DNA of 64,000 nt from Rhinopithecimicrobium faecis (GTDB lineage: Bacteria; Bacteroidota; Bacteroidia; Sphingobacteriales; Sphingobacteriaceae). The number at the start of each line of letters is the position of its first letter. The stretch's first letter is position 1. The stretch is taken from assembly GCA_017942165.1 (NCBI GenBank), contig JAGKSB010000003.1, forward strand, positions 186,001 to 250,000, in the 5' to 3' direction. The notes under the pieces were generated by a model. That model was not told the origin of the DNA. It made no database searches and worked only from the letters and a program-made list of their open reading frames with translations. This document shows, one piece after another, positions 52,424 to 62,679 of this stretch. The translations under genes and the position numbers were made by a program.

Positions 52424-54451
52424 ATGACGATTATAAGAAAAGTGGCTTGCCTATCCTTGGTAGCCTTAAGTTTAGCACAGCTAGCGCAAGCACAGGTAGA
52501 TCGTACCAAGTACCCTACGGCGCAGGCGGCACCTGTAATTAATATCAAAGATGCTGAAACATTTACCTTAGCCAATGGCTTACGTGTATTTGTGGTTTCA
52601 AATCATAAATTACCCCGTGTAACGATCTCTTTTTCATTTTTAAAAACCCCTTATTTTGAGGGCGAAAAGGCTGGTTTAACGGATCTTTACAGTGCTGTAT
52701 TTGCATCTGGCACAAAGACAAAGACTAAAGATCAGTTGGATGAGTCCATCGATCGCATTGGAGCCAGACTTTCGGTGGGAAGCTCAGGTGGTTATATTTC
52801 CTACTTAAAGAAATATGAGCCTGCAGCATTAGCTATTTTCTCTGATATTTTGTTAAATCCATCGTTCCCAGAAGATGAACTGAAAAAGGAAAAAACAAAG
52901 CTAATATCTGCTTTAGCATCTAGTAAAGACAGCCCTGATGAGATCGCTGGTAATGTGGTCAAAGCATTATTATATTCTAAGCAGCACCCTTATGGAGAGT
53001 TGACGACAGAAAAGACCTTGGAGAATATCACTTCCGCGGATCTAAGCACTTATTACCAAACATATTTCCGTCCGAATATCTCTTATGTTTCCATCGTTGG
53101 CGACATCACATTGGCTGATGCGAAGAAATTGGCTAATGCAAATTTTGGAAAATGGCAAAAAAAGGACGTTCCTTCCCATACTTTAGTGGAAGTAAAGGCA
53201 CCAGCAAGTCCACAAGTAGCTTTAGTTGATAAGCCTTCGGCCGTGCAATCTGTGATCACCGTAGCCTATCCAATTCAGCTAGCGTTGAATGATCCTAATC
53301 TTCCTGCAGTTTCTTTATTAAGCTACATCTTTGGTGGAGGCTCATCCTCACGCTTATTTTTAAATTTACGTGAGTCCAAAGGCTATACATATGGTGCTTA
53401 TGGTGGTGTCAGCTCAGACCGCTATGTAGGTGATGTAACAGCTTCGGCATCCGTTCGTACGGAAGTTACAGATTCAGCTATTCATGAAATTATCCATGAG
53501 ATTAAGCATATCCGTGAGAATAGCATCACTGCGGAGGAATTAAAAGAAGCAAAAGCTTACTTAAGCGGAAGTTTTGGCCGTTCCTTAGAGTCTCCAAACA
53601 CCTTAGCAAATTTTGCGCAAAATATCGCGAAGAATAATCTGCCTGCTGATTACTATAAGAACTATTTAAAGAATCTTAATAACGTCACCTTAGCACAGCT
53701 CCAGGAGTTGGCCGTAAAATATTTTACCCCTGAAAAAGCGCATATTATTGTCGTTGGAAATACCGCGGCTTTTGCTGATAAAGTAGCCCGCTTTGGTAAG
53801 GTAACGAATTATGATGCAAATGCGAATGTGCTCGTAAAGAAAGATATTTCTAACGTTACCATCACACCTGCAGAAATTATTAGAAAATATATTGATGCCA
53901 TAGGAGGGGAGGAAAAAATAAAATCTTTTAGCAAATTCACGCAAACTTCGGAAGCTGAAATCCAAGGAATGAAAATTCAGCAAAAACAAAGTCTTGATGA
54001 GAAAGCTAAAACCTATACATTGGCTGTTTCCATGAATGGCCAATTGCTATCGGAGATCAATATCGTAGGAGACAAAATAACCATGAAAGCAATGGGTAAA
54101 GAGCAACCTGTGGATGCTGCTTTGAAAAAAAGCTTGTTATCGTCCATGTCCTTATCGAAAGACCTAAAGTATCTTACAGCAGCTTATAAGCTGACACTAA
54201 AAGGTATTGAACCTGTAAATGGTCAAGATGCTTACCATCTTGAAGTAGCTCACGATGGAGATATCTCCCATGAATACTACAGCGTTGAATCGGGATTAAA
54301 TTTAAAATCTCAGTCTACTACAACGGGTGAAATTACGTATGATGAGTATGCGGAGGTGCAGGGAATTAAGATTCCAGTGAAGTCCACTGTCAATACGCCA
54401 GCTATTCCAATGCCCTTGATAATGATTGTTAAAGAAACTTTGTTTCAATAA
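52424..54451 (+). CDS. M16 peptidase, non-catalytic subunit with C-terminal LolA/LppX-like domain
   Basis: 675 residues: signal peptide (1-23), two M16 half-domains (~30-455), then an extra ~210-residue C-terminal domain. The HxxEH motif is absent; the aligned place reads GLTDLYSAVFASGT (~80-93). The RESKGYTYGAYG segment (~318-329) has the Arg and Tyr that in M16B heterodimers belong to the substrate-binding subunit. The C-terminal domain begins ITPAEIIRKYIDAIGGEEKIKSF and continues with beta-strands that resemble the LolA/LppX (outer-membrane lipoprotein-carrier-like) fold, as often added in Bacteroidota (my judgement by pattern). It ends at a strong terminator. Confidence 0.92.
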   Translation: MTIIRKVACLSLVALSLAQLAQAQVDRTKYPTAQAAPVINIKDAETFTLANGLRVFVVSNHKLPRVTISFSFLKTPYFEGEKAGLTDLYSAVFASGTKTKTKDQLDESIDRIGARLSVGSSGGYISYLKKYEPAALAIFSDILLNPSFPEDELKKEKTKLISALASSKDSPDEIAGNVVKALLYSKQHPYGELTTEKTLENITSADLSTYYQTYFRPNISYVSIVGDITLADAKKLANANFGKWQKKDVPSHTLVEVKAPASPQVALVDKPSAVQSVITVAYPIQLALNDPNLPAVSLLSYIFGGGSSSRLFLNLRESKGYTYGAYGGVSSDRYVGDVTASASVRTEVTDSAIHEIIHEIKHIRENSITAEELKEAKAYLSGSFGRSLESPNTLANFAQNIAKNNLPADYYKNYLKNLNNVTLAQLQELAVKYFTPEKAHIIVVGNTAAFADKVARFGKVTNYDANANVLVKKDISNVTITPAEIIRKYIDAIGGEEKIKSFSKFTQTSEAEIQGMKIQQKQSLDEKAKTYTLAVSMNGQLLSEINIVGDKITMKAMGKEQPVDAALKKSLLSSMSLSKDLKYLTAAYKLTLKGIEPVNGQDAYHLEVAHDGDISHEYYSVESGLNLKSQSTTTGEITYDEYAEVQGIKIPVKSTVNTPAIPMPLIMIVKETLFQ

Positions 54452-54476
54452 TAAATAACTTATACCGTCTATCTGC

Positions 54477-54520
54477 AGTGCCCCCAGAAAGTTAAACACT
54501 TTCTGGGGGCACTTTTTTTT
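54477..54520 (+). terminator. Strong intrinsic terminator of the M16 operon
   Basis: Perfect 16-base arms 54477-54492 and 54498-54513, loop TAAAC, core GTGCCCCCAGAAAG, followed by a T-run. It starts 26 bases behind the stop of the second peptidase gene. Confidence 0.95.
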
Positions 54521-54652
54521 GCATTGGCAGTATACCGCGAATAGGATCTTTTTAAAGGGCGGTCGCGGGCCTATATAAAGTTGCTATTAAGAATTTGTTA
54601 AGCTTTAGATACCTCCAAATTTCATGTTAATGATATCGTATATTTGGGCATT

Positions 54653-54711
54653 CATAGGTTAGTGAAATTGGTTTGAGGGTCTTTAACTTCCACAGTTAAA
54701 GGCCTTTTTTT
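54653..54711 (+). ncRNA. Candidate small RNA (promoter-like motif plus orphan terminator)
   Basis: TATATTTG at 54639-54646 is an exact -7 match inside a spacer between two terminated operons. A predicted start near 54653 would give a transcript of about 59 bases. It would end in a hairpin (54678-54688 with 54694-54704, one G-U pair) and a run of seven Ts (54705-54711). No credible ORF is included. No -33 TTTG is seen, so the promoter is only half supported. Any target is unknown. Confidence 0.35.
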
Positions 54712-54822
54712 GTGCTCTTCAGAGCTATCAACTAAACAGTAGGGAGCTATTCCTCAGCAGAGGAATGAATTTTTATTGCCAGCAGGTGCATAGATTTCTA
54801 TTATTGGCATTTTGCAGCACAA

Positions 54823-54854
54823 AAAAGAGGCTTTCCTTTCGGAAAGCCTCTTTT
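54823..54854 (-). terminator. Intrinsic terminator of secDF
   Basis: Perfect 14-base arms 54823-54836 and 54841-54854 (AAAAGAGGCTTTCC and complement), loop TTTC, with T-runs on the minus strand. It lies 36 bases behind the secDF stop. Confidence 0.92.
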
Positions 54855-54889
54855 ATATTATGGTAGAAAAAACTTATAGTCTTTCGAAC

Positions 54890-57880
54890 TTATGGTCTTT
54901 CAGTTACTACTAATTTTGGTGCTTCAGGTTCTGCTAAGTGCTTACCTTTACGTAAGTCATATACAGCTGGAGCAGCAAGGAAGATCGATGAGTACGTACC
55001 CACGATAATACCTACTAAGATAGCGAAAGAGAAACCTCTGATTACCTCACCACCGAATAAGAATAATACGGCTAGTACAAAGGCAATCGTTAAGGAAGTA
55101 ATAATCGTACGCGATAGGGTTACGTTAATCGCACGGTTAATAAGACCTCCTAAGTCTTCTTTATAGGCTTCAGGACGTGCTAAAGACTCTCTTAAGCGGT
55201 CAAATACGACCACGGTATCATTTACTGAGTAGGCAATTACCGTTAAGATCGCTGCCACAAAGTGCTGATCAATATCTAGTGAGAATGGAACAATACCATC
55301 TAAGATCGAGAATAATCCTAATAAGACAATAGCATCGTGTAAGGTTGCAATTGCAGCACCTACAGAATATTGCCATTTATGGAAACGAATTAGAATATAA
55401 ATCGCCATAATGATAATCGAGAAGATGGCTGAATAAATTGCTCTCGACTTGATATCATTAGCAATCGTAGGACCAACTTTCTGAGATGATAATATCTCAT
55501 GTTTGTTGCTAGCATCAACTTTTGCTAAACCACCATTTAATTTATCTAATACTTCTTTATCCGCAGCATCTGAAGTCTCTTCAATATGGTAAGTCGTAGT
55601 AACACGCAATTGATTTGCTGAACCGAATACTTTAACTTCTGTTGTTAAATTAAATGTCTCATCTAAGTTTTTACGTACTTGCTCAATATCTATTGGCTTG
55701 TCATAACGTACCGTATAAGTACGTCCACCTTGGAAATCTACACCTAGACTAAAGCCTTTTGTGAAGATTGAAGCTAAAGATAAGAGTACTAAAAGTACAG
55801 AGACACCATAGAAAAGTTTACGTTTTTCTACGAATTGGAATTTAGCATTACGTAAAGTATTTGCCGACCATTTGTAAGAAACAGATATTTTCATATCCTT
55901 ATCTAACATGAATTCGAAGATTAAACGAGAGATAAAGATCGCTGTAAATAGGGAAGTAACGATACCGACCATTAATGTCGTAGCAAAACCTAAGATTGGT
56001 CCTGATCCGAAGAAGAATAATACGATACCTACTAAGAAAGTCGTAATCTGTGAATCTAAGATAGACGGCATAGCATGCTTGTAACCATCTGCAATAGCTT
56101 GCTTAATATTCTTACCTAGGCCTAATTCCTCCCGTATACGCTCGTAAATTAGTACGTTAGCATCTACGGCGGTACCCATCGTAAGGACGATACCAGCAAT
56201 ACCTGGAAGCGTTAGCACGGCATTCAGCGAGGCTAATACCCCCATTATAAAGAATACGTTGAAGATTACAGCAATGTTTGCTACCCAACCTGCACGGTTA
56301 TAGTAGCCAATCATAAAGACTAATACAACGACTAAACCAATAATTGCAGAGTTCACACCCGCATCAATAGCCGCTTGTCCTAATGTAGGACCAACAATCG
56401 CTTCTTCAACAATTTTCGCTGTAGTAGGAAGGCGACCAGCTTTTAATACGTTCGCTAAATCTTTGGTATCTTCAACAGTGAAGGAACCAGAGATAGAAGA
56501 ATTTCCATTTGGAATTTCCTCATTAACATTCGGCGCTGAATAGACAACGTTATCAAGTACGATTGCTACAGCTTCTCTACTTTGAGCAGCCTTTGCAGTA
56601 ATTTTTTTCCAGTCACGTGCACCTTCAGAATTCATTTGCATAGAAACCACAGGCTCATTACGCTCATTAAATTCTTCTCTTGCATTGGTGATGACGTCAC
56701 CTGTTAAAACAGGGCCATTTTCAATTCCTGATGGACGGATAGCATATAACGATAGGCGCTCTGGCGTACGTGCTTCAGTTTTCACTGCCCACAATAATTT
56801 TGTGTTTGCAGGGATTGCTGATTGTACCTCAGGACGTGCTAATAAAGCATTTACTTTCGCAGTATCTTTTAATAAAGCCGAGCCTACCATAGGGCCTGGC
56901 GCTAAGGAAACCTGTTGGTTTTCGCCCATATATGTTGCCGGAGCTAACAAGGCGAATAACGGATTTTCTTTTGCTACTTTAGCATCAGATGCTGAAGTAG
57001 AGTCTGTTTTTACAGCGCCTTTACCAGCACCTAAGTTTGCTAATAAGTTGTCATCTTTCTTCGTCGTATCAGCTACGGCTGTTTCAGAGGACGTTGGCGT
57101 TGCTACTAACGTTGAAGCAAGGATTTTATTAATATTTTCTAATACAGGATATACTTGGAAGTTATCATGTGTTTCGTAAAACTCTAATTTCGCTGATCCT
57201 TGTAATAATTTACGTACACGTTTCTCATCATTTACACCTGGTAATTCAATTAAGATACGGTTAGTTCCTTGCTGTACTTGAATATTTGGAGAAGCTACCC
57301 CAAATTTATCAATACGCGTACGAAGTACTTTGTAGGAATTGTCGATTGCATTGTCAGCTTCCTTTTGCAAGAAACGCTCAACCTCAGCATCCGAACTTGA
57401 ACTTTTAATTAACGCAGCATTATCTTTCGTTGCGAAGAATGTTGCTAATGGAGTTGAACCACCTAACGTTTTGTATTCACCTATAAATAAGCTTACGAAA
57501 GTCTTTTGACTTGTCTTGCTATCCTTTAAAGCATTGGCTAACGCAGTATTGAATTTTTCATCTTTCGGGTTATTCGCTAAGTTGCGAACTAACTCCTCAA
57601 GAGAAATTTCCATGGTCACGTTCATACCACCTTTTAAGTCTAAGCCTAAAGCTAATTCATTAGCTTTTGCTTCTCTATACGTGTATTTTGCAAACCCCAA
57701 GTTATATACAACTTCTCCGGCTACAGAATCCAAAAATGCTTTTTCTTTTGCCATGTCGCCATTAGCATATTTTTCAGCATCTTTTTCAACTTTGCGGGTT
57801 ACAAAAGTGAATGATAGGGAATAAAGGCACGCTATGGATACCGCTATTACCAAAAATTTAATCAGCCCTTTACCTTGCAT
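54890..57880 (-). CDS. secDF: Protein translocase subunit SecDF (fused)
   Basis: Proton-driven accessory translocase that pulls proteins through SecYEG on the periplasmic side. SecD and SecF are fused in one 996-residue chain, as in most Bacteroidota. TM1 is MQGKGLIKFLVIAVSIACLY. The large periplasmic P1 part (~50-480) holds DLKGGMNVTMEISLEEL and a long insert containing many Ala/Ser/Thr residues (~265-310). The SecD membrane bundle follows, with TAVDANVLIYERIREEL (~569). The SecF half starts ~670, with DFQGGRTYTVRYDKPI and NDTVVVFDRLRESL (~886). It is alone on its transcript with a terminator downstream. Confidence 0.97.
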   Translation of the reverse strand: MQGKGLIKFLVIAVSIACLYSLSFTFVTRKVEKDAEKYANGDMAKEKAFLDSVAGEVVYNLGFAKYTYREAKANELALGLDLKGGMNVTMEISLEELVRNLANNPKDEKFNTALANALKDSKTSQKTFVSLFIGEYKTLGGSTPLATFFATKDNAALIKSSSSDAEVERFLQKEADNAIDNSYKVLRTRIDKFGVASPNIQVQQGTNRILIELPGVNDEKRVRKLLQGSAKLEFYETHDNFQVYPVLENINKILASTLVATPTSSETAVADTTKKDDNLLANLGAGKGAVKTDSTSASDAKVAKENPLFALLAPATYMGENQQVSLAPGPMVGSALLKDTAKVNALLARPEVQSAIPANTKLLWAVKTEARTPERLSLYAIRPSGIENGPVLTGDVITNAREEFNERNEPVVSMQMNSEGARDWKKITAKAAQSREAVAIVLDNVVYSAPNVNEEIPNGNSSISGSFTVEDTKDLANVLKAGRLPTTAKIVEEAIVGPTLGQAAIDAGVNSAIIGLVVVLVFMIGYYNRAGWVANIAVIFNVFFIMGVLASLNAVLTLPGIAGIVLTMGTAVDANVLIYERIREELGLGKNIKQAIADGYKHAMPSILDSQITTFLVGIVLFFFGSGPILGFATTLMVGIVTSLFTAIFISRLIFEFMLDKDMKISVSYKWSANTLRNAKFQFVEKRKLFYGVSVLLVLLSLASIFTKGFSLGVDFQGGRTYTVRYDKPIDIEQVRKNLDETFNLTTEVKVFGSANQLRVTTTYHIEETSDAADKEVLDKLNGGLAKVDASNKHEILSSQKVGPTIANDIKSRAIYSAIFSIIIMAIYILIRFHKWQYSVGAAIATLHDAIVLLGLFSILDGIVPFSLDIDQHFVAAILTVIAYSVNDTVVVFDRLRESLARPEAYKEDLGGLINRAINVTLSRTIITSLTIAFVLAVLFLFGGEVIRGFSFAILVGIIVGTYSSIFLAAPAVYDLRKGKHLAEPEAPKLVVTERP

Positions 57881-58241
57881 TGTCTGTTATTAGTGTATTA
57901 TTTGATATTTATGTGTTTAATTTATAATTCGTTCCTGCCTGTGGATTTTACCCGATACCAAGAATGGCAAAGGTATAAAATTTTTTAGAAAGCAGGCTAT
58001 TATACTTTATAGCTTGTAATATTACCTTATATTTTCGATATTTTGGTAGGCTTTTGGGCTTTTTTTTTGATAATTTTTGAATCTGATAGGTAAGGGGTTG
58101 AGAATTAATCTGCTGCCACAAAAAAAAATTGGGTTGACAAGACCTGTCAACCCAATTCATTTTGATATACAAAGTTTTCCGCGTGGGTAAAACTCGTTAA
58201 ATAAGATTTCGTTAGATAGATAAGGCTATCTAGCGTTTATC
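57881..58241. other. Spacer between secDF and the small outer-membrane protein gene
   Basis: 361 bp holding the secDF upstream region on the left and, on the right, the terminator of the gene at 58242. An open frame of 74 codons across it (57948-58172) has no family features and runs through the terminator, so I consider it non-coding. No promoter with both boxes was recognised. Confidence 0.55.
58127..58157 (-). terminator. Intrinsic terminator of the small outer-membrane protein gene
   Basis: Perfect 12-base arms 58127-58138 and 58146-58157 (AATTGGGTTGAC and complement), 7-base loop, followed on the minus strand by T9. It lies 85 bases behind the stop at 58242. Confidence 0.9.
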
Positions 58242-58712
58242 TTATCTTAATACGTATTTAATACCGAATGTAAATCCATCTCCAACAAAACCAGAATTAT
58301 TCGTTAAACGGAAATAAGGTTTGTAGTCTAGGTGTAAGCCAATTGGAATAGTAGGGATTTTCCACTCTAAACCTACTTGAGGACGTAGACCGAAGTTTGT
58401 TTTCAAATGATCTTTAGTAGGGATGCCTAATTGAGCACCAACACCTGCATACCATGCTAATCCTTCTGCTCCACGGATTGCTTTTTCATATTGCCAATCT
58501 GCTCCTAAAGTTACCCAATCCCCAAAAGCTGCTTGGAATTGTAATGCTGTTGAATTTGAAATAGCTGTTTTGTATTGTACACCTACATTCGCACCATCAT
58601 AACCATCAAAAACAACACCAATAGCTGATTTGTACGGAGTTTGTGCTTTAGCTTCTTGAGCTGTTAATGCTAAGACTGCGGCTGCAGCGAAAGAAAGTAT
58701 ATACTTTTTCAT
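58242..58712 (-). CDS. Small outer-membrane beta-barrel-like protein
   Basis: 156 residues with a Sec signal peptide (1-23, MKKYILSFAAAAVLALTAQEAKA). The mature part is built of alternating hydrophobic/aromatic strands: SAIGVVFDGYDGANVGVQYKTAI, TALQFQAAFGDWVTLGADWQYEKA, GLAWYAGVGAQLGIP, LRPQVGLEWKIPTIPIGLHLDYKPYF, and a last strand GDGFTFGIKYVLR ending in an aromatic-rich pattern. This is typical of short eight-strand outer-membrane barrels of Bacteroidota. Specific function is unknown. It is a single gene with its own terminator. Confidence 0.82.
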   Translation of the reverse strand: MKKYILSFAAAAVLALTAQEAKAQTPYKSAIGVVFDGYDGANVGVQYKTAISNSTALQFQAAFGDWVTLGADWQYEKAIRGAEGLAWYAGVGAQLGIPTKDHLKTNFGLRPQVGLEWKIPTIPIGLHLDYKPYFRLTNNSGFVGDGFTFGIKYVLR

Positions 58713-58947
58713 ATGGATATTATTTTAGTTAATATTTCGAATTTAATTATTTTTTTAATCTGAAATAAGCAAAGCAAATAGCTTGCCAAAAATGGGTAAC
58801 CCTAAATGTTATTTCTGTAGTAGTTACATATTATAGTACAACTACAACTAACTGGTCCAAATTGTTTAGAATGATTTCAGATCTATTAAATTTTCGTTAA
58901 ATAGTTGACAGTAATAAAAATAAATTTTATATTCCGGATTTTTTTGT

Positions 58948-60465
<1,518 letters not shown>

Positions 60466-60500
60466 TCGCTAAGGATTAAGGAAAATACAAAGCATAACTT

Positions 60501-60534
60501 AAATGGGGTATAATCAGTAGATTATACCCCATTT
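60501..60534. terminator. Bidirectional terminator between guaB and the Crp/Fnr gene
   Basis: Perfect 15-base arms 60501-60515 and 60520-60534 (AAATGGGGTATAATC and complement), loop AGTA, followed by TTAATT on the plus strand. It serves guaB and possibly the convergent regulator gene. Confidence 0.9.
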
Positions 60535-60559
60535 TTAATTGTCTTTTAGCGAATTTGCT

Positions 60560-61156
60560 TTACTGCTTATCTTTAAATAAGAGCTTCCGCTTTATCTTGC
60601 TGAGGAACTCATGCGTAATCCCGATATAAGAGGCAATATGCTGCTGAGTCAACCTATTTACTAAGGTTGGATATTTCTCTTTGAAATCTAAATAACGCTG
60701 GTCAGCATGACTGTTTAAGGAGGCTAGCAGCCTTTTCTGAAGGGCTGCAAAGGCTTTCTGTGTCATCACTCGAAAGAGCTTTTCTACCATTGGTAAAGTC
60801 ACAAATAGGCGCTGTTTTTCTTCGTATGAAATACTTAGTATCGTAGAATCTTCAAGCGCTTCAATATAGAATTCTGTAGGAATCTGATTGGTAAAACTAG
60901 CGATATCCGTTACCCACCAATTTTCAACCGCAAAATATAAAATATTTTCCGCTCCTTTTTCATCTAGATAAAACACGCGAAAGCAACCTTTCACAACAAA
61001 AGCTTCAAATTTGCAAACTTCGCCGGCATTTAATATAAATTTCTTCTTGGGAATATGGTGTCGTTGGAAAGACCTGCTAAAAGTCGCAAATTCTTCCTTA
61101 TTGAATTTAAGATGCTTCTCCATTGAAGCTTGAAGAATTTCATAGTCTTTATGCAT
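60560..61156 (-). CDS. Crp/Fnr-family transcriptional regulator
   Basis: 198-residue regulator with an N-terminal cyclic-nucleotide-binding-type beta-roll (~15-120, HHIPKKKFILNAGEVCKFEAFVVKGCFRVFYLDEKGAENILYFAVENWWVTD). The C-terminal helix-turn-helix (~155-195) contains RLTQQHIASYIGITHEFLSKIKRKL as recognition region. No Cys cluster for an iron-sulfur centre is seen. The effector is unknown; the cNMP pocket RE/RS motif is not evident, so it may not bind cAMP. It is divergent from the small unknown gene at 61308. Confidence 0.9.
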   Translation of the reverse strand: MHKDYEILQASMEKHLKFNKEEFATFSRSFQRHHIPKKKFILNAGEVCKFEAFVVKGCFRVFYLDEKGAENILYFAVENWWVTDIASFTNQIPTEFYIEALEDSTILSISYEEKQRLFVTLPMVEKLFRVMTQKAFAALQKRLLASLNSHADQRYLDFKEKYPTLVNRLTQQHIASYIGITHEFLSKIKRKLLFKDKQ

Positions 61157-61307
61157 ATATTAACTTTATTTCATTAAAATTAATTAAAATTAATTAAAGT
61201 AAAGGTGTCTACAGCTGTTATATTTTAAAGTTTTCAGGAAAAAGCTGTGTCGCTTGGATACTAAGTTTTTATAAATATTATCAAAAAAGTAAGGTAACGA
61301 TATAGTA

Positions 61308-61574
61308 ATGGTGCTTATTGCTATGCTTTTCAACCTGTTTTCATTCGCTCATCGCAAATTCAAAAAAATGAGTAAGAAATTATATTCAGCTTTCATAAAA
61401 CTAAACTTTAAAAATAGAAATCCCAATTGGGATTTATTGGGATTAGAAAATTTAGATGAAGTTTCTAATTTACCTTCTGTTCAATGGAAAGTAATGCATC
61501 TAAAAAATATGGATATTCTAAAGCATACAAAAGCGCTGAATAAATTGATGACAGTTTTATATCCTATATATTAA
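61308..61574 (+). CDS. Small protein of unknown function
   Basis: No family recognised. 88 residues from the first ATG; a later Met, in MSKKLYSAFIKLNFKNR at residue 22, is an equally good start, since the first 20 residues are a hydrophobic-basic stretch. The rest is charged and polar (NRNPNWDLLGLENLDEVSNLPSVQWKVMHLKNMD...). The gene is bounded by the divergent Crp/Fnr gene and a strong terminator, which supports real transcription. Coding status is moderate; it might be a small DNA-binding or regulatory protein but there is no evidence for that. Confidence 0.45.
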   Translation: MVLIAMLFNLFSFAHRKFKKMSKKLYSAFIKLNFKNRNPNWDLLGLENLDEVSNLPSVQWKVMHLKNMDILKHTKALNKLMTVLYPIY

Positions 61575-61593
61575 ATTATCAGATTTTTAAACG

Positions 61594-61630
61594 AAAAAAG
61601 AGGCTGCCTTTTTGAGACAGCCTCTTTTTT
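61594..61630. terminator. Bidirectional terminator
   Basis: Perfect 13-base arms 61594-61606 and 61618-61630 (AAAAAAGAGGCTG and complement) around an 11-base loop. The A-run and T-run lie at the outer edges. It serves the convergent genes at 61308 (plus) and 61630 (minus), and overlaps the latter's stop codon. Confidence 0.92.
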
Positions 61631-62004
61631 TATTTGCTACCGTTTACTTTTACGATATGAATACTCTTGTATAAATTTCCATCAAAATGGGGTGCTTCCA
61701 GGGATAAACTTGTCGGATAAGGTTGCGTCTTATCAAAAAAGTAAATCGTCGTCGAGCTGCCATAATCATTGACGGGAAATAAGTCGGCTGCAGCTTGATA
61801 ATTGGCATTTTGAGGATCACCTACCGTAACGGCATAGATCCGAATAATACCCCCTTTATTCTGCTCATTGCGAATAAATGCAGCTTCCTTAAATTCTCCA
61901 GGGATATCTTCCACACTTTTCTGCGTGAAGGAGTCTTTGAGCATAAAGAAAACCAAACATACTAAAGGGATCAGCAGCAAAAGTGCCTTTTTACTTTTTA
62001 ACAT
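61630..62004 (-). CDS. Membrane-anchored protein of unknown function
   Basis: 124 residues; no family recognised. An N-terminal hydrophobic segment MLKSKKALLLLIPLVCLVFFML (residues 1-22) would anchor it in the inner membrane or act as an uncleaved signal. The rest (~25-124) is soluble and probably periplasmic, with AAFIRNEQNKGGIIRIYAVTVGDPQNANYQAAADLFP. It ends at the terminator overlapping its stop. The DJ-1/PfpI gene lies just upstream, with the stop and this start only 7 bases apart, so the two are probably co-transcribed. Confidence 0.7.
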   Translation of the reverse strand: MLKSKKALLLLIPLVCLVFFMLKDSFTQKSVEDIPGEFKEAAFIRNEQNKGGIIRIYAVTVGDPQNANYQAAADLFPVNDYGSSTTIYFFDKTQPYPTSLSLEAPHFDGNLYKSIHIVKVNGSK

Positions 62005-62011
62005 ATAATTA

Positions 62012-62590
62012 TTATACTATAATTTGAATACCTAACAGTTTATAAAACTCTTTAAGTATTGCTTGATGACCTGGCCATGCAGGGGAGGTAACTAAGTTTC
62101 CATCGACTACCGCTTGATCTGCAGGGATATTCTTCCAGGTGCCACCAGCCAGTTCAATATCGGGTCCAACAGCGACATAGGCTGTCAGGGTGCGTCCTTC
62201 CAACACTTTGGCAGCTGTAAGTACCTGTATTCCGTGGCAAATGGCTGCTACGGGCTTATTCGCATCAAAGAATGATTTTGTAATTTCCAAAACACGCTTA
62301 TTTAACCGAATATACTCCGCTGATCGTCCACCAGCAATATATAGGCCTGCATAGTCGGCTACATTAATAGCGTCAAAATCCTTATTGATGGCGAAGTTAT
62401 GCCCTCTTAATTCTTTATACGTTTGATCGCCTGTGAAATCATGCACTGCCGTAGGGACAACATCCCCAGCTTTTCTATCTGGCGCTACTGCGTCAACCTC
62501 AATTCCGATCGCTCCCATTGCTTGAAAGGGAACCATTGCCTCATAGTCTTCGACATAATCGCCTACAAGTAATAACACTTTTTTAGCCAT
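62012..62590 (-). CDS. DJ-1/PfpI family protein
   Basis: Class I glutamine-amidotransferase-like fold of the DJ-1/PfpI superfamily, which includes glyoxalases, deglycases, chaperones and proteases. I start at ATG 62590 ([19 protein letters not shown]), giving 192 residues; an upstream in-frame Met would add 15 residues of poor quality. The nucleophile elbow is [12 protein letters not shown] with Cys118, and [16 protein letters not shown] (~85-100) carries the companion residues. It is probably in an operon with the small membrane protein behind it. The enzymatic role is not decided. Confidence 0.9.
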   Translation of the reverse strand: MAKKVLLLVGDYVEDYEAMVPFQAMGAIGIEVDAVAPDRKAGDVVPTAVHDFTGDQTYKELRGHNFAINKDFDAINVADYAGLYIAGGRSAEYIRLNKRVLEITKSFFDANKPVAAICHGIQVLTAAKVLEGRTLTAYVAVGPDIELAGGTWKNIPADQAVVDGNLVTSPAWPGHQAILKEFYKLLGIQIIV

Positions 62591-62679
62591 AATTCTATAG
62601 TTTATATAGTTACAAGATACAAATTTTTGTTGCACCTTCTTTTTATAAACTGCTGAATTATAATTTTATTACTTTTAAA

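Noticed and set aside
54535..54568. CCGCGA...TCGCGG inverted repeat behind the M16 operon
   Set aside because: Arms of only six bases with a 22-base loop; no T-run and a far better terminator lies just upstream.
56685..57179. 164-codon frame opposite secDF
   Set aside because: Antisense shadow of the P1 region of SecDF; no family features.
57948..58172. 74-codon frame on the minus strand between secDF and the outer-membrane protein gene
   Set aside because: It runs through the perfect terminator hairpin at 58127-58157 and has no recognisable features.
61172..61199. 10-bp tandem repeat of ATTAAAATTA upstream of the Crp/Fnr gene
   Set aside because: Very AT-rich and simple; such repeats are common in spacers here and it shows no relation to start or stop codons.
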